NCBI RefSeq assembly: GCF_900110115.1
Contig: NZ_FOCM01000001.1
Coordinates: 310,001-374,000, forward strand
Direction: 5' to 3'
Source of the DNA: Palleronia pelagia
Lineage (GTDB): Bacteria > Pseudomonadota > Alphaproteobacteria > Rhodobacterales > Rhodobacteraceae
DNA length: 64,000 nt
The notes beneath the pieces are model-generated. The model was not told where the DNA came from and made no database searches. It saw nothing but the letters and a program-made list of their open reading frames with translations. Shown piece by piece: positions 28,480 to 36,747 of the stretch (position 1 is its first letter; each line of letters starts with the position of its first letter). A program made the translations under genes and the position numbers.

Positions 28480-29418
28480 TTAGAAGACGTTCTTGATCTG
28501 GTTCCAAAGCGTCCGGATCGGGCCGGGCACGTTGGCCATGTCATAGCCCGCGTTGGACCAGCCGACCATGCTTTCGGGGAACAGCTTCACGTTGTCGATG
28601 CCCGCCAGCTCGCTCAGCGCGAACCAGTTGGTCGCCGCCCAGTGGCCGGTGTTGCAGAACGAGATCAGCTGGTCGGCCTCGCTGAAGCCCTGCTCGGCGG
28701 CCAGGCTCTGGGCCGCGCTCGCGTCGATGATGGCGGGGCCGTCCGAGAACCAGCCGGCATGTTCGAAATACTCGGACTGGGGCAGGGTGCCGGGGCGCGC
28801 CGCGGCCGGGTGCGACTGCTCGCCCGACCAGAAGCTTTCGGGGCGCGCGTCCAGAAGCAGCGCGTCGTCGTTGCCGTCCAGCACCGCCTGGACGTCCTCG
28901 GCGGTGGCGAGCCATTCGTCCGAGAAGGTCACTTCGATCTGGCTGGGCGAGACCTCGGGCGTGCCGGTGCCCAGCGACTTGCCGGTCTCGGTCCACGCGT
29001 TGATGCCGCCGTTGAGGATGGCGAGCTCGCTCACGCCGCTGGATTTCAGCGTCCAGTAGACCCGGGCCGCGGCGCCGAAATCGGTGATGCTGCCGCCCTG
29101 GTAGGTGATGACCGTGGGCCGGTCGGTGGTGGCGCCGATGTCGCGCAGGATCTCGGTCAGGCGATCCTCGGTGGGCAACTGGCCGGGGTTGTCGGACGGG
29201 CCGCGGAACAGGCCGTAGGGCGCGTTCACCGCGCCGTCCACGTGGCCGGCCTCGAAGGCGTCGCTGTCGCGGATGTCGACGATCAGCAGGTCGTCGACGT
29301 TCGACTGCGCTTGCTCCAGTCCGCCCGGGGTCAGCAGCGGGCCGAAGTCCTCCTGCGCCAGCGCGGGCGCGGCGGTGAGCGTGACGGCGAATGCCGCCGA
29401 GACGATCGCGTGTTTCAT
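28480..29418 (-). CDS. Periplasmic two-domain rhodanese sulfurtransferase
   Basis: 312 residues with a signal peptide (ALA-QE near residue 22). Two rhodanese modules are seen: the first (about 30-160) has YQGGS where a catalytic cysteine would be, hence inactive, and the second (about 175-310) has the active loop FCNTGHWAA with Cys255. That is the usual arrangement of thiosulfate or 3-mercaptopyruvate sulfurtransferases. Exported location and the YeeE-type transporter next door suggest it transfers sulfane sulfur in the periplasm before or after transport. The ATG at 29418 gives the signal peptide, with AAAGG upstream. Confidence 0.9.
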   Translation of the reverse strand: MKHAIVSAAFAVTLTAAPALAQEDFGPLLTPGGLEQAQSNVDDLLIVDIRDSDAFEAGHVDGAVNAPYGLFRGPSDNPGQLPTEDRLTEILRDIGATTDRPTVITYQGGSITDFGAAARVYWTLKSSGVSELAILNGGINAWTETGKSLGTGTPEVSPSQIEVTFSDEWLATAEDVQAVLDGNDDALLLDARPESFWSGEQSHPAAARPGTLPQSEYFEHAGWFSDGPAIIDASAAQSLAAEQGFSEADQLISFCNTGHWAATNWFALSELAGIDNVKLFPESMVGWSNAGYDMANVPGPIRTLWNQIKNVF

Positions 29419-29770
29419 GGCAGGGCCTTTCGTGACGTGGCGTTCAATTCTGACCCTCATTTGGGCCATGGGACGGGGAAAACAACTGCATTAAGCGGCA
29501 AAATGCGGCCTGTGGGCGGAACGCTGTTTCGCGGCCTGCCTGGCTGCCGGAACAGATGTTTTCCGTCGTCGGTGATGGGCGGATAGGCTTGGACGGGCAT
29601 CCGCCTGTCCGGCGCCCCTGGTTCTTATTTCACGCGGGCCGGCCCTGTCGCCAGGCGGGGACCGGATGCGACATTTCGCGCGCGGGCCGTCCGGACCCAC
29701 GCGGCGCGACGGGATTTGAGACTGTGTGTTCACCCGGTCCGACAGGGCCGACCAGACGAGGAGCTTTGCC
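29419..29770. other. 352-base divergent intergenic region
   Basis: Holds the 5' flank of the rhodanese operon (minus) and of the 58-residue protein gene (plus). I see no gene, no strong palindrome and no clear promoter. The open frames crossing it lack family resemblance. Confidence 0.55.
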
Positions 29771-29947
29771 ATGCCCAGCACGGATCGCGACACGGCCCGG
29801 CTCGACCGGCCCAGCGAAAGCATCGACAACAACCGCCTGCAACAGACACCCTGGAGCGTGACCGACCAACGCGGCGCGCTGTACCTGGGTCGGGACGGCG
29901 CGCAGCATCGCCGCTTTCACGGCCTGTTCGAGGACATGTTGAATTGA
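29771..29947 (+). CDS. Hypothetical 58-residue protein
   Basis: A short hydrophilic protein with many Arg and Asp and a compact C-terminus (RGALYLGRDGAQHRRFHGLFEDMLN). A GAGGAG Shine-Dalgarno sits eight bases before the ATG. Its stop codon TGA overlaps a TTG start of the following NAD(P)-binding gene (TTGA), which argues for real translation and coupling. No signal peptide or membrane segment; family not recognised. Confidence 0.6.
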   Translation: MPSTDRDTARLDRPSESIDNNRLQQTPWSVTDQRGALYLGRDGAQHRRFHGLFEDMLN

Positions 29948-30585
29948 GTGTTCACCTGACAATCTTCGGCGCCACCTCGGGCATCGGCAAGATCGCCATG
30001 GAAACGGCGTTGGCCAAGGGGCACCGCGTGCGGGCCTTCGCCCGAAGTGCGGATGATCTGGCGGCCCGCGAAGGATTGGAGACCATGGACGGCGACGCGC
30101 TTGATTCCGGTGACGTGGGCGCGGCGCTCGAAGGGACGGACGCGGTGATCTATGCGCTGGGGATCAAGGAAAGCGTGTCGATGCTCTGGACCCCGGTGAC
30201 GCTGTTCTCGGACAGCACGCGCCTCCTGCTGGACTGCATGGCCGAGCGGGGGCCGCGCCGCCTGGTCGCCGTCACCGGCTTCGGGGCCGGGCGGTCGCGC
30301 AAGGCCATGAGCGCGGTGGAACGGGCGGGTCACTGGGCGTTGCTGGGCCGACCGTACGCCGACAAGGACCGGCAGGAAGAGCTGATCCGTAACACCGCGA
30401 TCGACTGGACCATCGTGCTGCCCGTCATCCTGACCAATGGCGGGGCCAGCGGCCGCTACCGCGTGCTGCGCGAACCGTCCGAGTGGCGCAACGGCCTGAT
30501 CTCGCGGACCGACGTGGCCGACTACCTGGTCGAGGCGGCGACCTCGGATCTCGACATCCGCCGCGACGTGGTGCTGGCGCGCTGA
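29944..30585 (+). CDS. NAD(P)-binding Rossmann-fold protein (NmrA/YwnB-like)
   Basis: 213 residues from a TTG codon at 29944. The glycine motif TIFGATSGIGK at the N-terminus and HRVRAFAR after the second strand mark an atypical short-chain dehydrogenase fold, as in biliverdin-reductase-B-like or NmrA proteins that bind NAD(P)H and act as reductases or redox sensors. No ATG is available near the conserved start; TTG overlaps the stop of the 58-residue gene by four bases, and the family motif begins six codons later. Physiological substrate unknown. Confidence 0.82.
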   Translation: MSVHLTIFGATSGIGKIAMETALAKGHRVRAFARSADDLAAREGLETMDGDALDSGDVGAALEGTDAVIYALGIKESVSMLWTPVTLFSDSTRLLLDCMAERGPRRLVAVTGFGAGRSRKAMSAVERAGHWALLGRPYADKDRQEELIRNTAIDWTIVLPVILTNGGASGRYRVLREPSEWRNGLISRTDVADYLVEAATSDLDIRRDVVLAR

Positions 30586-30631
30586 CACCGGCCGGGGTTG
30601 ACGCCCGCACAACGCGGCACACAATACCAAC

Positions 30632-30716
30632 CACACGCCAGGGGCGCCTTCGGGCTGAGATGTACCCTTCGAACCTGAACCGGGTCATGCCGGCGGAGGA
30701 AGGCGAGCGCCACTGG
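30632..30716 (+). ncRNA. TPP riboswitch (THI element)
   Basis: The conserved THI-box core is present in order: GGGGCGCC, the pyrimidine-sensing CTGAGA (30655-30660), ACCCTT, GAACCTGA, CCGGGTCATGCCGGCG and AGGAAGGCG. The P3 arm is short. It precedes thiM-thiE-thiD and should turn them off when thiamine pyrophosphate is plentiful. GGCGCCCC at 30715-30722, just after the aptamer, is the exact complement of GGGGCGCC (30641-30648) in P2 and could form the competing structure. Confidence 0.93.
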
Positions 30717-30756
30717 CGCCCCATCCCGCATGGCCCGACCCCAAGACGAGGACGCC

Positions 30757-31557
30757 ATGCCGGACGACTTCACCCCACCCGATACCGCCCTGACACGCCT
30801 GCGCGAAAGCGTGCCTCTGGTCCATTGCATCACGAACTACGTGGCCATGGACCTGGCCGCCAACGTGCTGCTGGCCGCCGGCGGCTCGCCCGCCATGGTC
30901 CACGCCGAGGAGGAGGTCGCCGATTTCGCGCCCATCGCCGGGGCGTTGACGATCAATACCGGCACATTGTCCCCCCCATGGCTGCGCGCGATGGAGGCGG
31001 CGGCGGATGCCGCCAACGGCGCGGGCGTGCCCTGGGTGCTGGATCCGGTAGCGAATTTCGCGACGCCCTACCGCCGGGATGCGTCCCAGCGGTTGCTTCA
31101 GCGCAAGCCCGCAATCCTGCGCGGCAACGCGTCCGAGATCCTTGCGCTGGCCGGGCAGTCCGGGGCGGGCAAGGGCGCCGATAGCGGCGACACCGTCGAG
31201 GCGGCCGAGGACGCGGCGCGCGCGCTGGCGCGGCAGACCGGCGCCGTCGTCGCGGTGACCGGGCCGGTGGATTTCGTGACCGATGACACCCGCGCCGCGC
31301 GCGTGGCGGGCGGATCGGACCGGATGCCAAAGGTGACGGCCATGGGCTGTTCGCAGGCCGGGCTGATGGGCGGGTTCGCCGCCGTGGTGCCGCCGCTCGA
31401 CGCGGCGGTCGCGGCGCTCGTGCTGTTCGCCGAGGCGGGCACGCAGGGCGAACGCGCCTCCCAGGGGCCCGGCAGCTTCCGCGTGGCTTTTCTCGATGCG
31501 CTGGCGGGGATCACGCCCGAGGAATTGAGCAACGCCGCGCATCTCACATGGCTGTAA
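30757..31557 (+). CDS. thiM: Hydroxyethylthiazole kinase
   Basis: 266 residues from the ATG at 30757 (GAGGA upstream). Motifs: PLVHCITNYVAMDLAANVLLAAGGSPAM at the start, INTGTLSPPW, VLDPVANFAT, ILRGNASEILAL and the phosphate-binding loop TAMGCSQAGLMGGFAA with the catalytic-type cysteine. It phosphorylates 5-(2-hydroxyethyl)-4-methylthiazole for salvage. First gene after the TPP riboswitch; it overlaps thiE by ten bases. Biosynthetic thiC/thiG are not in the window, so this is a salvage cassette. Confidence 0.94.
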   Translation: MPDDFTPPDTALTRLRESVPLVHCITNYVAMDLAANVLLAAGGSPAMVHAEEEVADFAPIAGALTINTGTLSPPWLRAMEAAADAANGAGVPWVLDPVANFATPYRRDASQRLLQRKPAILRGNASEILALAGQSGAGKGADSGDTVEAAEDAARALARQTGAVVAVTGPVDFVTDDTRAARVAGGSDRMPKVTAMGCSQAGLMGGFAAVVPPLDAAVAALVLFAEAGTQGERASQGPGSFRVAFLDALAGITPEELSNAAHLTWL

Positions 31558-32195
31558 GGGCCGATCAACTGCGGCGATGCCTGCGGCTCTACCTCGTCAC
31601 CGATCCGGGGTTGTGCCCGGCGTCCGAACTGCCCGCCCGGGTGCGTGCGGCGGTGGATGGCGGCGTGACGATGGTGCAGTTGCGCGACAAGGACGCCGAC
31701 ACCGCCAGCCGCGTGCGGACGGCCAGCGCCATACGCGCCGCGCTCAAGGGGACCGGCGTTCCGCTGATCGTCAACGACGATCCTGCGGCGGCGATCGCCG
31801 CCGGGGCGGACGGCGTGCATATCGGGCAGGGGGACGGCGACCCGGTCGCGGTGCGGCGCCGGATCGGCCCGGACCGGCTGCTGGGCCTGTCCTGCGAAAC
31901 GCCCGCACACGTGGCGTCCGTGGCCGATAGCGGTGCCGATCACCTCGGGCTCGGGCCCGTCATGGCAACGTCAACCAAGCCGAAACACGCCGCGCCGCTG
32001 GGCTTCGACGGCCTTGCCGCCATGGCCCGCGCCACGGGCTTGCCCAAGGTCGCCATCGGCGGGTTGAAGGCACCCCATGCGGGCCTTGTGCGCGACGCGG
32101 GATGCGACGGCATGGCGGTTGTGTCCGCCATCCTTGGCGCGCCCGATCCCCGCGCCGCCGCACGCGACATCATCCGAAACTGGAGAGAAGCATGA
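31548..32195 (+). CDS. thiE: Thiamine-phosphate synthase
   Basis: 215 residues, TIM-barrel enzyme joining HMP-pyrophosphate and thiazole phosphate. Motifs: LVTDPGL, VQLRDKDADT (pyrophosphate/Mg site), LIVNDDPAAAIAAGADGVHIGQGD, GLSCETPAHV, GADHLGLGPVMATSTKP and VAIGGL. Starts ten bases inside thiM and ends with an ATGA overlap into thiD, so the three enzymes are produced together. Slightly longer N-terminus than E. coli ThiE is not apparent; length is normal. Confidence 0.94.
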   Translation: MAVRADQLRRCLRLYLVTDPGLCPASELPARVRAAVDGGVTMVQLRDKDADTASRVRTASAIRAALKGTGVPLIVNDDPAAAIAAGADGVHIGQGDGDPVAVRRRIGPDRLLGLSCETPAHVASVADSGADHLGLGPVMATSTKPKHAAPLGFDGLAAMARATGLPKVAIGGLKAPHAGLVRDAGCDGMAVVSAILGAPDPRAAARDIIRNWREA

Positions 32196-33013
32196 CCCGA
32201 AAGATCCCCAACGTCCTGTCCATCGCCGGATCGGACCCGTCCGGGGGGGCCGGGATACAGGCGGACCTGAAGGCGATTTCGGCCAATGGCGCCTATGCCA
32301 TGGCCGCGCTGACAGCGCTGACGGCCCAGAACACCCAAGGGGTCAGCGGCATCCATCCGGTGCCGCCGGAGTTCGTGGCGGCACAGATCGACGCGGTGTT
32401 CGACGATATCGCCGTCGACGCGGTGAAGGTGGGCATGATCTGCAACGCCGGCATCGCCGCGCGGGTGGCCGACCGGCTGCGCGCGCGGGCGGCGGAGCGG
32501 ATCGTGCTCGACCCCGTCATGATCGCCAAGGGAGGCGCCCCGCTGCTCGAACCCGACGCGGTGCGCGTGGTGCGTGACGACCTGTTGCCGCTGGCACTGA
32601 TGCTGACGCCGAACCTGCCCGAGGCGGCGCATCTGCTGGACCGGGGCGTGGCGCGAACCGAGTCCGAGGTCGAGGCGCAGGGTCGCGCGCTGCTGGCGCT
32701 GGGGCCACGATACGTACTGATGAAGGGCGGTCACGGTCAGGGGGCGGACAGCGCCGACTGCCTGGTCTCGGCCGACGGGGCCGTCTGGTCCCGCGCGCCG
32801 CGCATCGACACCGCCAATACCCACGGCACGGGGTGTTCGTTGTCCTCTGCGTTGGCCGCGCAGCTCGCGCGGGGCCTGTCACCCGCCGAGGCCTTTCGCG
32901 CGGCGAAGGATTTCGTGACGGCAGCGATCCGCGCCGCGGACCGGCTGGACGTGGGGCAGGGGCACGGGCCAACCCACCACTTCGCAACGCTCTGGGATGC
33001 GGCGGGAGCTTGA
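32192..33013 (+). CDS. thiD: Hydroxymethylpyrimidine (phosphate) kinase
   Basis: 273 residues, ribokinase fold. Motifs: VLSIAGSDPSGGAGIQADLK at the start, VKVGMICN, VLDPVMIAKGGAPLL, LTPNLPEAAHLL and the anion-hole loop TANTHGTGCSLSSALAA. It phosphorylates HMP twice to give HMP-pyrophosphate for ThiE. The ATG overlaps the thiE stop (ATGA). Last gene of the riboswitch-controlled unit; it converges on the methylthioribose-type ABC operon. Confidence 0.94.
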   Translation: MTRKIPNVLSIAGSDPSGGAGIQADLKAISANGAYAMAALTALTAQNTQGVSGIHPVPPEFVAAQIDAVFDDIAVDAVKVGMICNAGIAARVADRLRARAAERIVLDPVMIAKGGAPLLEPDAVRVVRDDLLPLALMLTPNLPEAAHLLDRGVARTESEVEAQGRALLALGPRYVLMKGGHGQGADSADCLVSADGAVWSRAPRIDTANTHGTGCSLSSALAAQLARGLSPAEAFRAAKDFVTAAIRAADRLDVGQGHGPTHHFATLWDAAGA

Positions 33014-33102
33014 ATGCATTTGCACGCCGCACGGGATGCCGGACGGCGCGCAATTCACTGAAACCGCTAACGAAAGCTTCGCGCAGCGCAACCGGTGTCT
33101 GT

Positions 33103-33122
33103 GGCGCCCGAGGGCTGGCGCC
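33103..33122. terminator. Possible hairpin after the sugar binding-protein gene
   Basis: GGCGCC at 33103-33108 and again at 33117-33122 (self-complementary hexamers) can pair over an eight-base loop, directly next to the stop of the minus-strand binding-protein gene. Short stem and no clear T-run, so weak. Confidence 0.35.
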
Positions 33123-34163
33123 TCAGCGTTGCGGCAGCGGGATCCAGTCCGCCGTGGCCACGTCCGCATGTTGGAACTGGGGCATTTTCGCGCCCAGGTC
33201 CTCCATGTTGCGGATGTCCTCGTCGTTGAGAAAGCTCTGGGTGATCAGGGTCGGCGGCACGATGACCGATGCGCCTGGATCCTCGCCCGCCAGCATCAGG
33301 GCGAGCGCCCGTACCGAAACTTCGCCGACCACGGCCGGGTTGGTCGCCACCGTGGCTTTCCAGGCGCTGCCGGACTCGCGCATGAGCGCGATGTCGGCAG
33401 TCGAGATGTCGGCGGAATAGATGCTCATGTCGCCGCTCAGGCCCAGCTCGTCCGTGGCGATCTTCACGCCCTTCGCGAACTCGTTATAGGGTGCGAAAAA
33501 GACCGTGATGCCGGGATTGGCCTGCAACGCCGCGCGGGCCTGGTTCGCGTTCGAGTTGGCAATGGGGTTGTCCAGCGTGCCGATGCGCGCAGCTTCGGTG
33601 ATGCCGCTATTGGCTTCTTTCACCTCTTCCCACGCGACATGGCGGCGGTCGAGCGGCGCGATCCCCGGAACGTAGACATAGCCGGCGGTGAAGCTGTCGC
33701 CGTTGTCCTCGATGGCCTGTTCCAAGGCCAGCTTGCCCAAAAGGTAATCCGACTGCTCGATCTGCGGGATGGCATCGTTTTCCACGTCCACGTCGAAGGC
33801 CACGACCTTGATGCCGGCGTCGACCGCGCGCTGGGCGGCCTCGCGCATGGATTCGGTGAGGCCGTGCTGGATGATGATACCGTCCACGCCCAGCGCGATG
33901 GCCTGGTCCACCATGTCGGCCTGCAACGCCGCATCCTGGCGGCTGTCCAGCACCCGCAGGTTCACGCCAAGTGCCTCGGCCTGTGTCTCGACGCCCGAAA
34001 GGTATGCCTGGAAGAAATCGCCGGTCGACAGGTATCGCACCAGCGCGATGGTCACGTCCTCCGGGGTGTCGAAGGGTGCGGGCGCGTCCTGTGCCAGGGC
34101 GGTGCCCCCGCCCAGCCCCAGGCTGGCGGCCCCGGCAAGGGCCAGAAGATGACGTCTCAGCAT
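33123..34163 (-). CDS. Ribose-type ABC transporter substrate-binding protein, probably for methylthioribose or 5-deoxyribose
   Basis: 346 residues with a signal peptide (ALA-QD near residue 24). Periplasmic-binding-protein type I sequence: VTIALVRYLSTGDFFQAYLSG, VDQAIALGVDGIIIQHGLTE, AGIKVVAFDVDVEN, ITVFFAPYNEFAKGVKIA and the C-terminal strands. It belongs with the RbsB-like sugar binders. It is the last gene of a minus-strand operon (ATPase, permease, binding protein) divergent from mtnK-mtnA-sorC-aldolase, so the ligand is inferred to be 5-methylthioribose or 5-deoxyribose. AGGGAGG precedes the ATG at 34163. Confidence 0.85.
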   Translation of the reverse strand: MLRRHLLALAGAASLGLGGGTALAQDAPAPFDTPEDVTIALVRYLSTGDFFQAYLSGVETQAEALGVNLRVLDSRQDAALQADMVDQAIALGVDGIIIQHGLTESMREAAQRAVDAGIKVVAFDVDVENDAIPQIEQSDYLLGKLALEQAIEDNGDSFTAGYVYVPGIAPLDRRHVAWEEVKEANSGITEAARIGTLDNPIANSNANQARAALQANPGITVFFAPYNEFAKGVKIATDELGLSGDMSIYSADISTADIALMRESGSAWKATVATNPAVVGEVSVRALALMLAGEDPGASVIVPPTLITQSFLNDEDIRNMEDLGAKMPQFQHADVATADWIPLPQR

Positions 34164-34188
34164 GTTGGTTCCTCCCTGTCGCTGATGG

Positions 34189-35199
34189 TCACTGCCCGGC
34201 ACGCCCCCGGCGCGCGGACAGGTAGAAGGTGAAGACGAGGGCCGCGACCAGCACGGCGCCCTTGACGAAATCCTGCGTATAGTAGGGGGCGTTCATCATC
34301 GTCATGCCCTGCAAGAGGATTCCGACGAAGAGCGCGCCCATGGCCGTCCCGAACGCGTTGGGGCGCGCCGCACCCAGCACGGCAAATCCGATGAGCGCGG
34401 CGGCCACGCTGTCGAGCAGAAGGTTGTTGCCGCTGGCGATGTCGCCTCGTCCCAGCCGCGCGGCAAGAAGAATGCCTCCCACCGATGCGGTGACGCCCGA
34501 GATCATGTAGGCGGCGATCCTGTAGCGCTCGACCGGCGTCCCCACCAGCGCCGCGGCCCGCGCGTTCGACCCGATTGCGTACATGAGCCGACCGTGCCGG
34601 GTGAAACCGAGAAACAGCCAGATCAGCACCGCGATGACCACGAAGACCACCACCGGCATCGGCAGCAGCCGGTCGATGAACAGATCGAAGCGGTGCCGGC
34701 CCAACCACAAGAAAGCGGGCGAGAAGGTGCCTTCGGCTACCCGCCCGTCCGAGAGGGTCATACCCGTGGCGATGGAGTTGCCCTGCGTCGGGATCCGCTG
34801 CAGCCCGATCAACAGGAACATCATGCCCAGCGTGGCGAGCAGGTCCGGGACGCGGCATTTCACGATCAGGATCCCGTTTATGAAGCCCACGCCCGCACCC
34901 ATGAGCAGGCACAGGGCCACGGCGACGATGGCGGGATGTTCGAGGATTACCATCGAATAGGCCGACAGCATCAGCGCCGAGGTTGCGACCGCCCCGATGG
35001 AGAGGTCGAACCCGCCCACTACCAGCGTGCAGGTGACCCCCAGCGCGAGGATGCCGGTTATCGCCACCGATTGCAGCACGAAGGCGGCTGAGAGCGGTCC
35101 GAAGAAGCCGGGGGCCGCCACGCTGAAATAGACGAGCAGCCCGGCCAGCAACGCGAGAAAGCCGTAGCGGATTGCGAGGTCCAGCAGCCGGTCGGTCAT
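34189..35199 (-). CDS. Ribose-type ABC transporter permease
   Basis: 336 residues, RbsC family: ITGILALGVTCTLVVGGFDLSIGAVATSALM near residue 50, KCRVPDLLATLGMMFLLIGLQRI, HGRLMYAIGSNARAAALVGTPVERYRI and the last helices with LQGMTMMNAPYYTQDFVKGAVLV. About ten membrane segments. Start overlaps the ATPase stop by four bases. It should form a homodimeric pore fed by the two-domain ATPase. Substrate inferred from the divergent mtn genes. Confidence 0.9.
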   Translation of the reverse strand: MTDRLLDLAIRYGFLALLAGLLVYFSVAAPGFFGPLSAAFVLQSVAITGILALGVTCTLVVGGFDLSIGAVATSALMLSAYSMVILEHPAIVAVALCLLMGAGVGFINGILIVKCRVPDLLATLGMMFLLIGLQRIPTQGNSIATGMTLSDGRVAEGTFSPAFLWLGRHRFDLFIDRLLPMPVVVFVVIAVLIWLFLGFTRHGRLMYAIGSNARAAALVGTPVERYRIAAYMISGVTASVGGILLAARLGRGDIASGNNLLLDSVAAALIGFAVLGAARPNAFGTAMGALFVGILLQGMTMMNAPYYTQDFVKGAVLVAALVFTFYLSARRGRAGQ

Positions 35200-36695
35200 G
35201 CGCGCACCTCGGCACCCGAGATGTCTGAAACCAGCGCCGATAGGTCGATTTGCCCGGCACGATGCTCGGACACCATTCTGCCCTCGTGCAGCACGACGAC
35301 GCGGTCGGCGATTTCCAGCGCCTCGTCGATCTCGGCCAGAAAGACGAGCGTCGCGCGCCCCTTGGCCGTATCGCGGATATGACGGCCGATATCGCGGCGC
35401 GCGCCGATATCGACGCCCTGGAAAGGCTCGTCCAGCAGCAAAACCCTCGCGTCGCGTAGCAGCCAGCGCGCGATCATCACCTTCTGCTGGTTGCCGCCTG
35501 ACAGGGTATCGATCCCATCGCGCGCGGATTGGCAGACGATGCCCAGCCGGTCGATCATGTCGTCGGCACTGGCGACTTGGGCGCGGCCGCTCAGGAGCGG
35601 CCCGGCTCCGAAAGCGCCAAGGAACGGCAGGGTCATGTTGTCGGCGATGTCGAAGGCCGGGATGACGGCGTTCGATCCGCGATCCTTGGGGGACAGGTGC
35701 ACGCCACGGGCCTTCGCCTCGCCGGCACCGTCCGGGCGGTATGCCGCGCCGTCTATGCGCATGCGACCGGCCACGGGGGTGCGCAGGCCGAACAGAATCT
35801 CGGCCAGACGGCTTTTCCCGCTGCCCAGCAGTCCGACCATCGCCACGACTTCGCCGTCATGTGCGACCAGGTCGAACGCGGGCGCATGGTGCCATAATCG
35901 CAGGCCATTCAGTTCCAGGACCGGCGCACCCGGCGCCGCGGGGGCGATATCCACATCCGTCATGCGGTGACCCAGCATCGCCGTCACGGCCGCCTCGTAA
36001 TCCAGCGGTGTGGTGTCGAACCGGCCCGAGATTGCCCCGTCGCGCATGACCACGATGCGGTCGGCAATGCGGCGGATATCGGACATTCGGTGCGAGATAT
36101 ACAGGATCGCGACGCCTTGGTCGCGCAGCCGGTCGATCAGGGCGAACAGGCGGTCGGCCTCGGTCGCCGACAATGAAGATGTGGGTTCATCGAGGATCAA
36201 GACTTCGGGCGCCCGGGCCATGGCGCGGGCGATCGCGATCATCTGGCGATCGGCCACCGACAGTTCGGAGACGCGCGCGCGCAGGTCGATCTCCAACCCC
36301 ATGCGTGCCGCGACCTCGGCCGCGGCGGCACGAAGACGCCTCTCGCGCACGAACAGGGCGCCCCCACCCACGAGGCGGTCCAGCATCAGGTTATTCGCCA
36401 CATCCAGGTCAGAGATCACACCGTCATCGATGGACTGGTGCACCGTGACAACGCCGCGCTTGATCGCGTCGGCCGCGTCCGCCGGGGCAAAGGGCCGACC
36501 GTCCAGCCGCATTGTGCCGCCGTCCGAACCGTGGTGGCCGCAGATCACTTTGACCAGCGTCGACTTGCCTGCGCCATTGGCGCCCATCAGCACCGTGACG
36601 GTGCCGGGCGCCAGCGCGATGTCGATGCCCCTGAGCACGTGGTTCCTTCCGAACGATTTCTGCAAACCGTTCACGTCCAGTACGTTGGCCTCCAA
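35196..36695 (-). CDS. Ribose-type ABC transporter ATP-binding protein (two-domain), TTG start
   Basis: 499 residues. Domain 1: Walker A GANGAGKST, signature LSVADRQMIAIARA, Walker B VLILDEPTSSLS. Domain 2: GLLGSGKSR (lysine retained), SGGNQQKVMIARWLL, VLLLDEPFQGVD. I place the start at a TTG (36695) because GGGAGGA lies five bases upstream and MEANVLDVNGLQKSFGRNHVL then begins at the family start. The only upstream ATG (36746) has no Shine-Dalgarno and would lie upstream of the transcription start predicted from the TTGACA in the palindrome. First gene of the importer operon. Confidence 0.87.
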   Translation of the reverse strand: MEANVLDVNGLQKSFGRNHVLRGIDIALAPGTVTVLMGANGAGKSTLVKVICGHHGSDGGTMRLDGRPFAPADAADAIKRGVVTVHQSIDDGVISDLDVANNLMLDRLVGGGALFVRERRLRAAAAEVAARMGLEIDLRARVSELSVADRQMIAIARAMARAPEVLILDEPTSSLSATEADRLFALIDRLRDQGVAILYISHRMSDIRRIADRIVVMRDGAISGRFDTTPLDYEAAVTAMLGHRMTDVDIAPAAPGAPVLELNGLRLWHHAPAFDLVAHDGEVVAMVGLLGSGKSRLAEILFGLRTPVAGRMRIDGAAYRPDGAGEAKARGVHLSPKDRGSNAVIPAFDIADNMTLPFLGAFGAGPLLSGRAQVASADDMIDRLGIVCQSARDGIDTLSGGNQQKVMIARWLLRDARVLLLDEPFQGVDIGARRDIGRHIRDTAKGRATLVFLAEIDEALEIADRVVVLHEGRMVSEHRAGQIDLSALVSDISGAEVRA

Positions 36696-36700
36696 ACCGG

Positions 36701-36707
36701 TCCTCCC
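36701..36707 (-). promoter_or_regulatory. Shine-Dalgarno that sets the TTG start of the ABC ATPase
   Basis: On the minus strand GGGAGGA is followed by five bases and TTG at 36695-36693. The spacing is ideal, and no such element precedes the upstream ATG at 36746. This decides the start in favour of the rare TTG. Confidence 0.7.
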
Positions 36708-36747
36708 AACCGAAGCAAGGGCGACGGTAGGCGCAGCCTGATACATC

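Noticed and set aside
30665-30676. TTCGAACC, which looks like part of a tRNA T-arm
   Set aside because: It lies inside the THI-box consensus of the TPP riboswitch, and no tRNA arms surround it.
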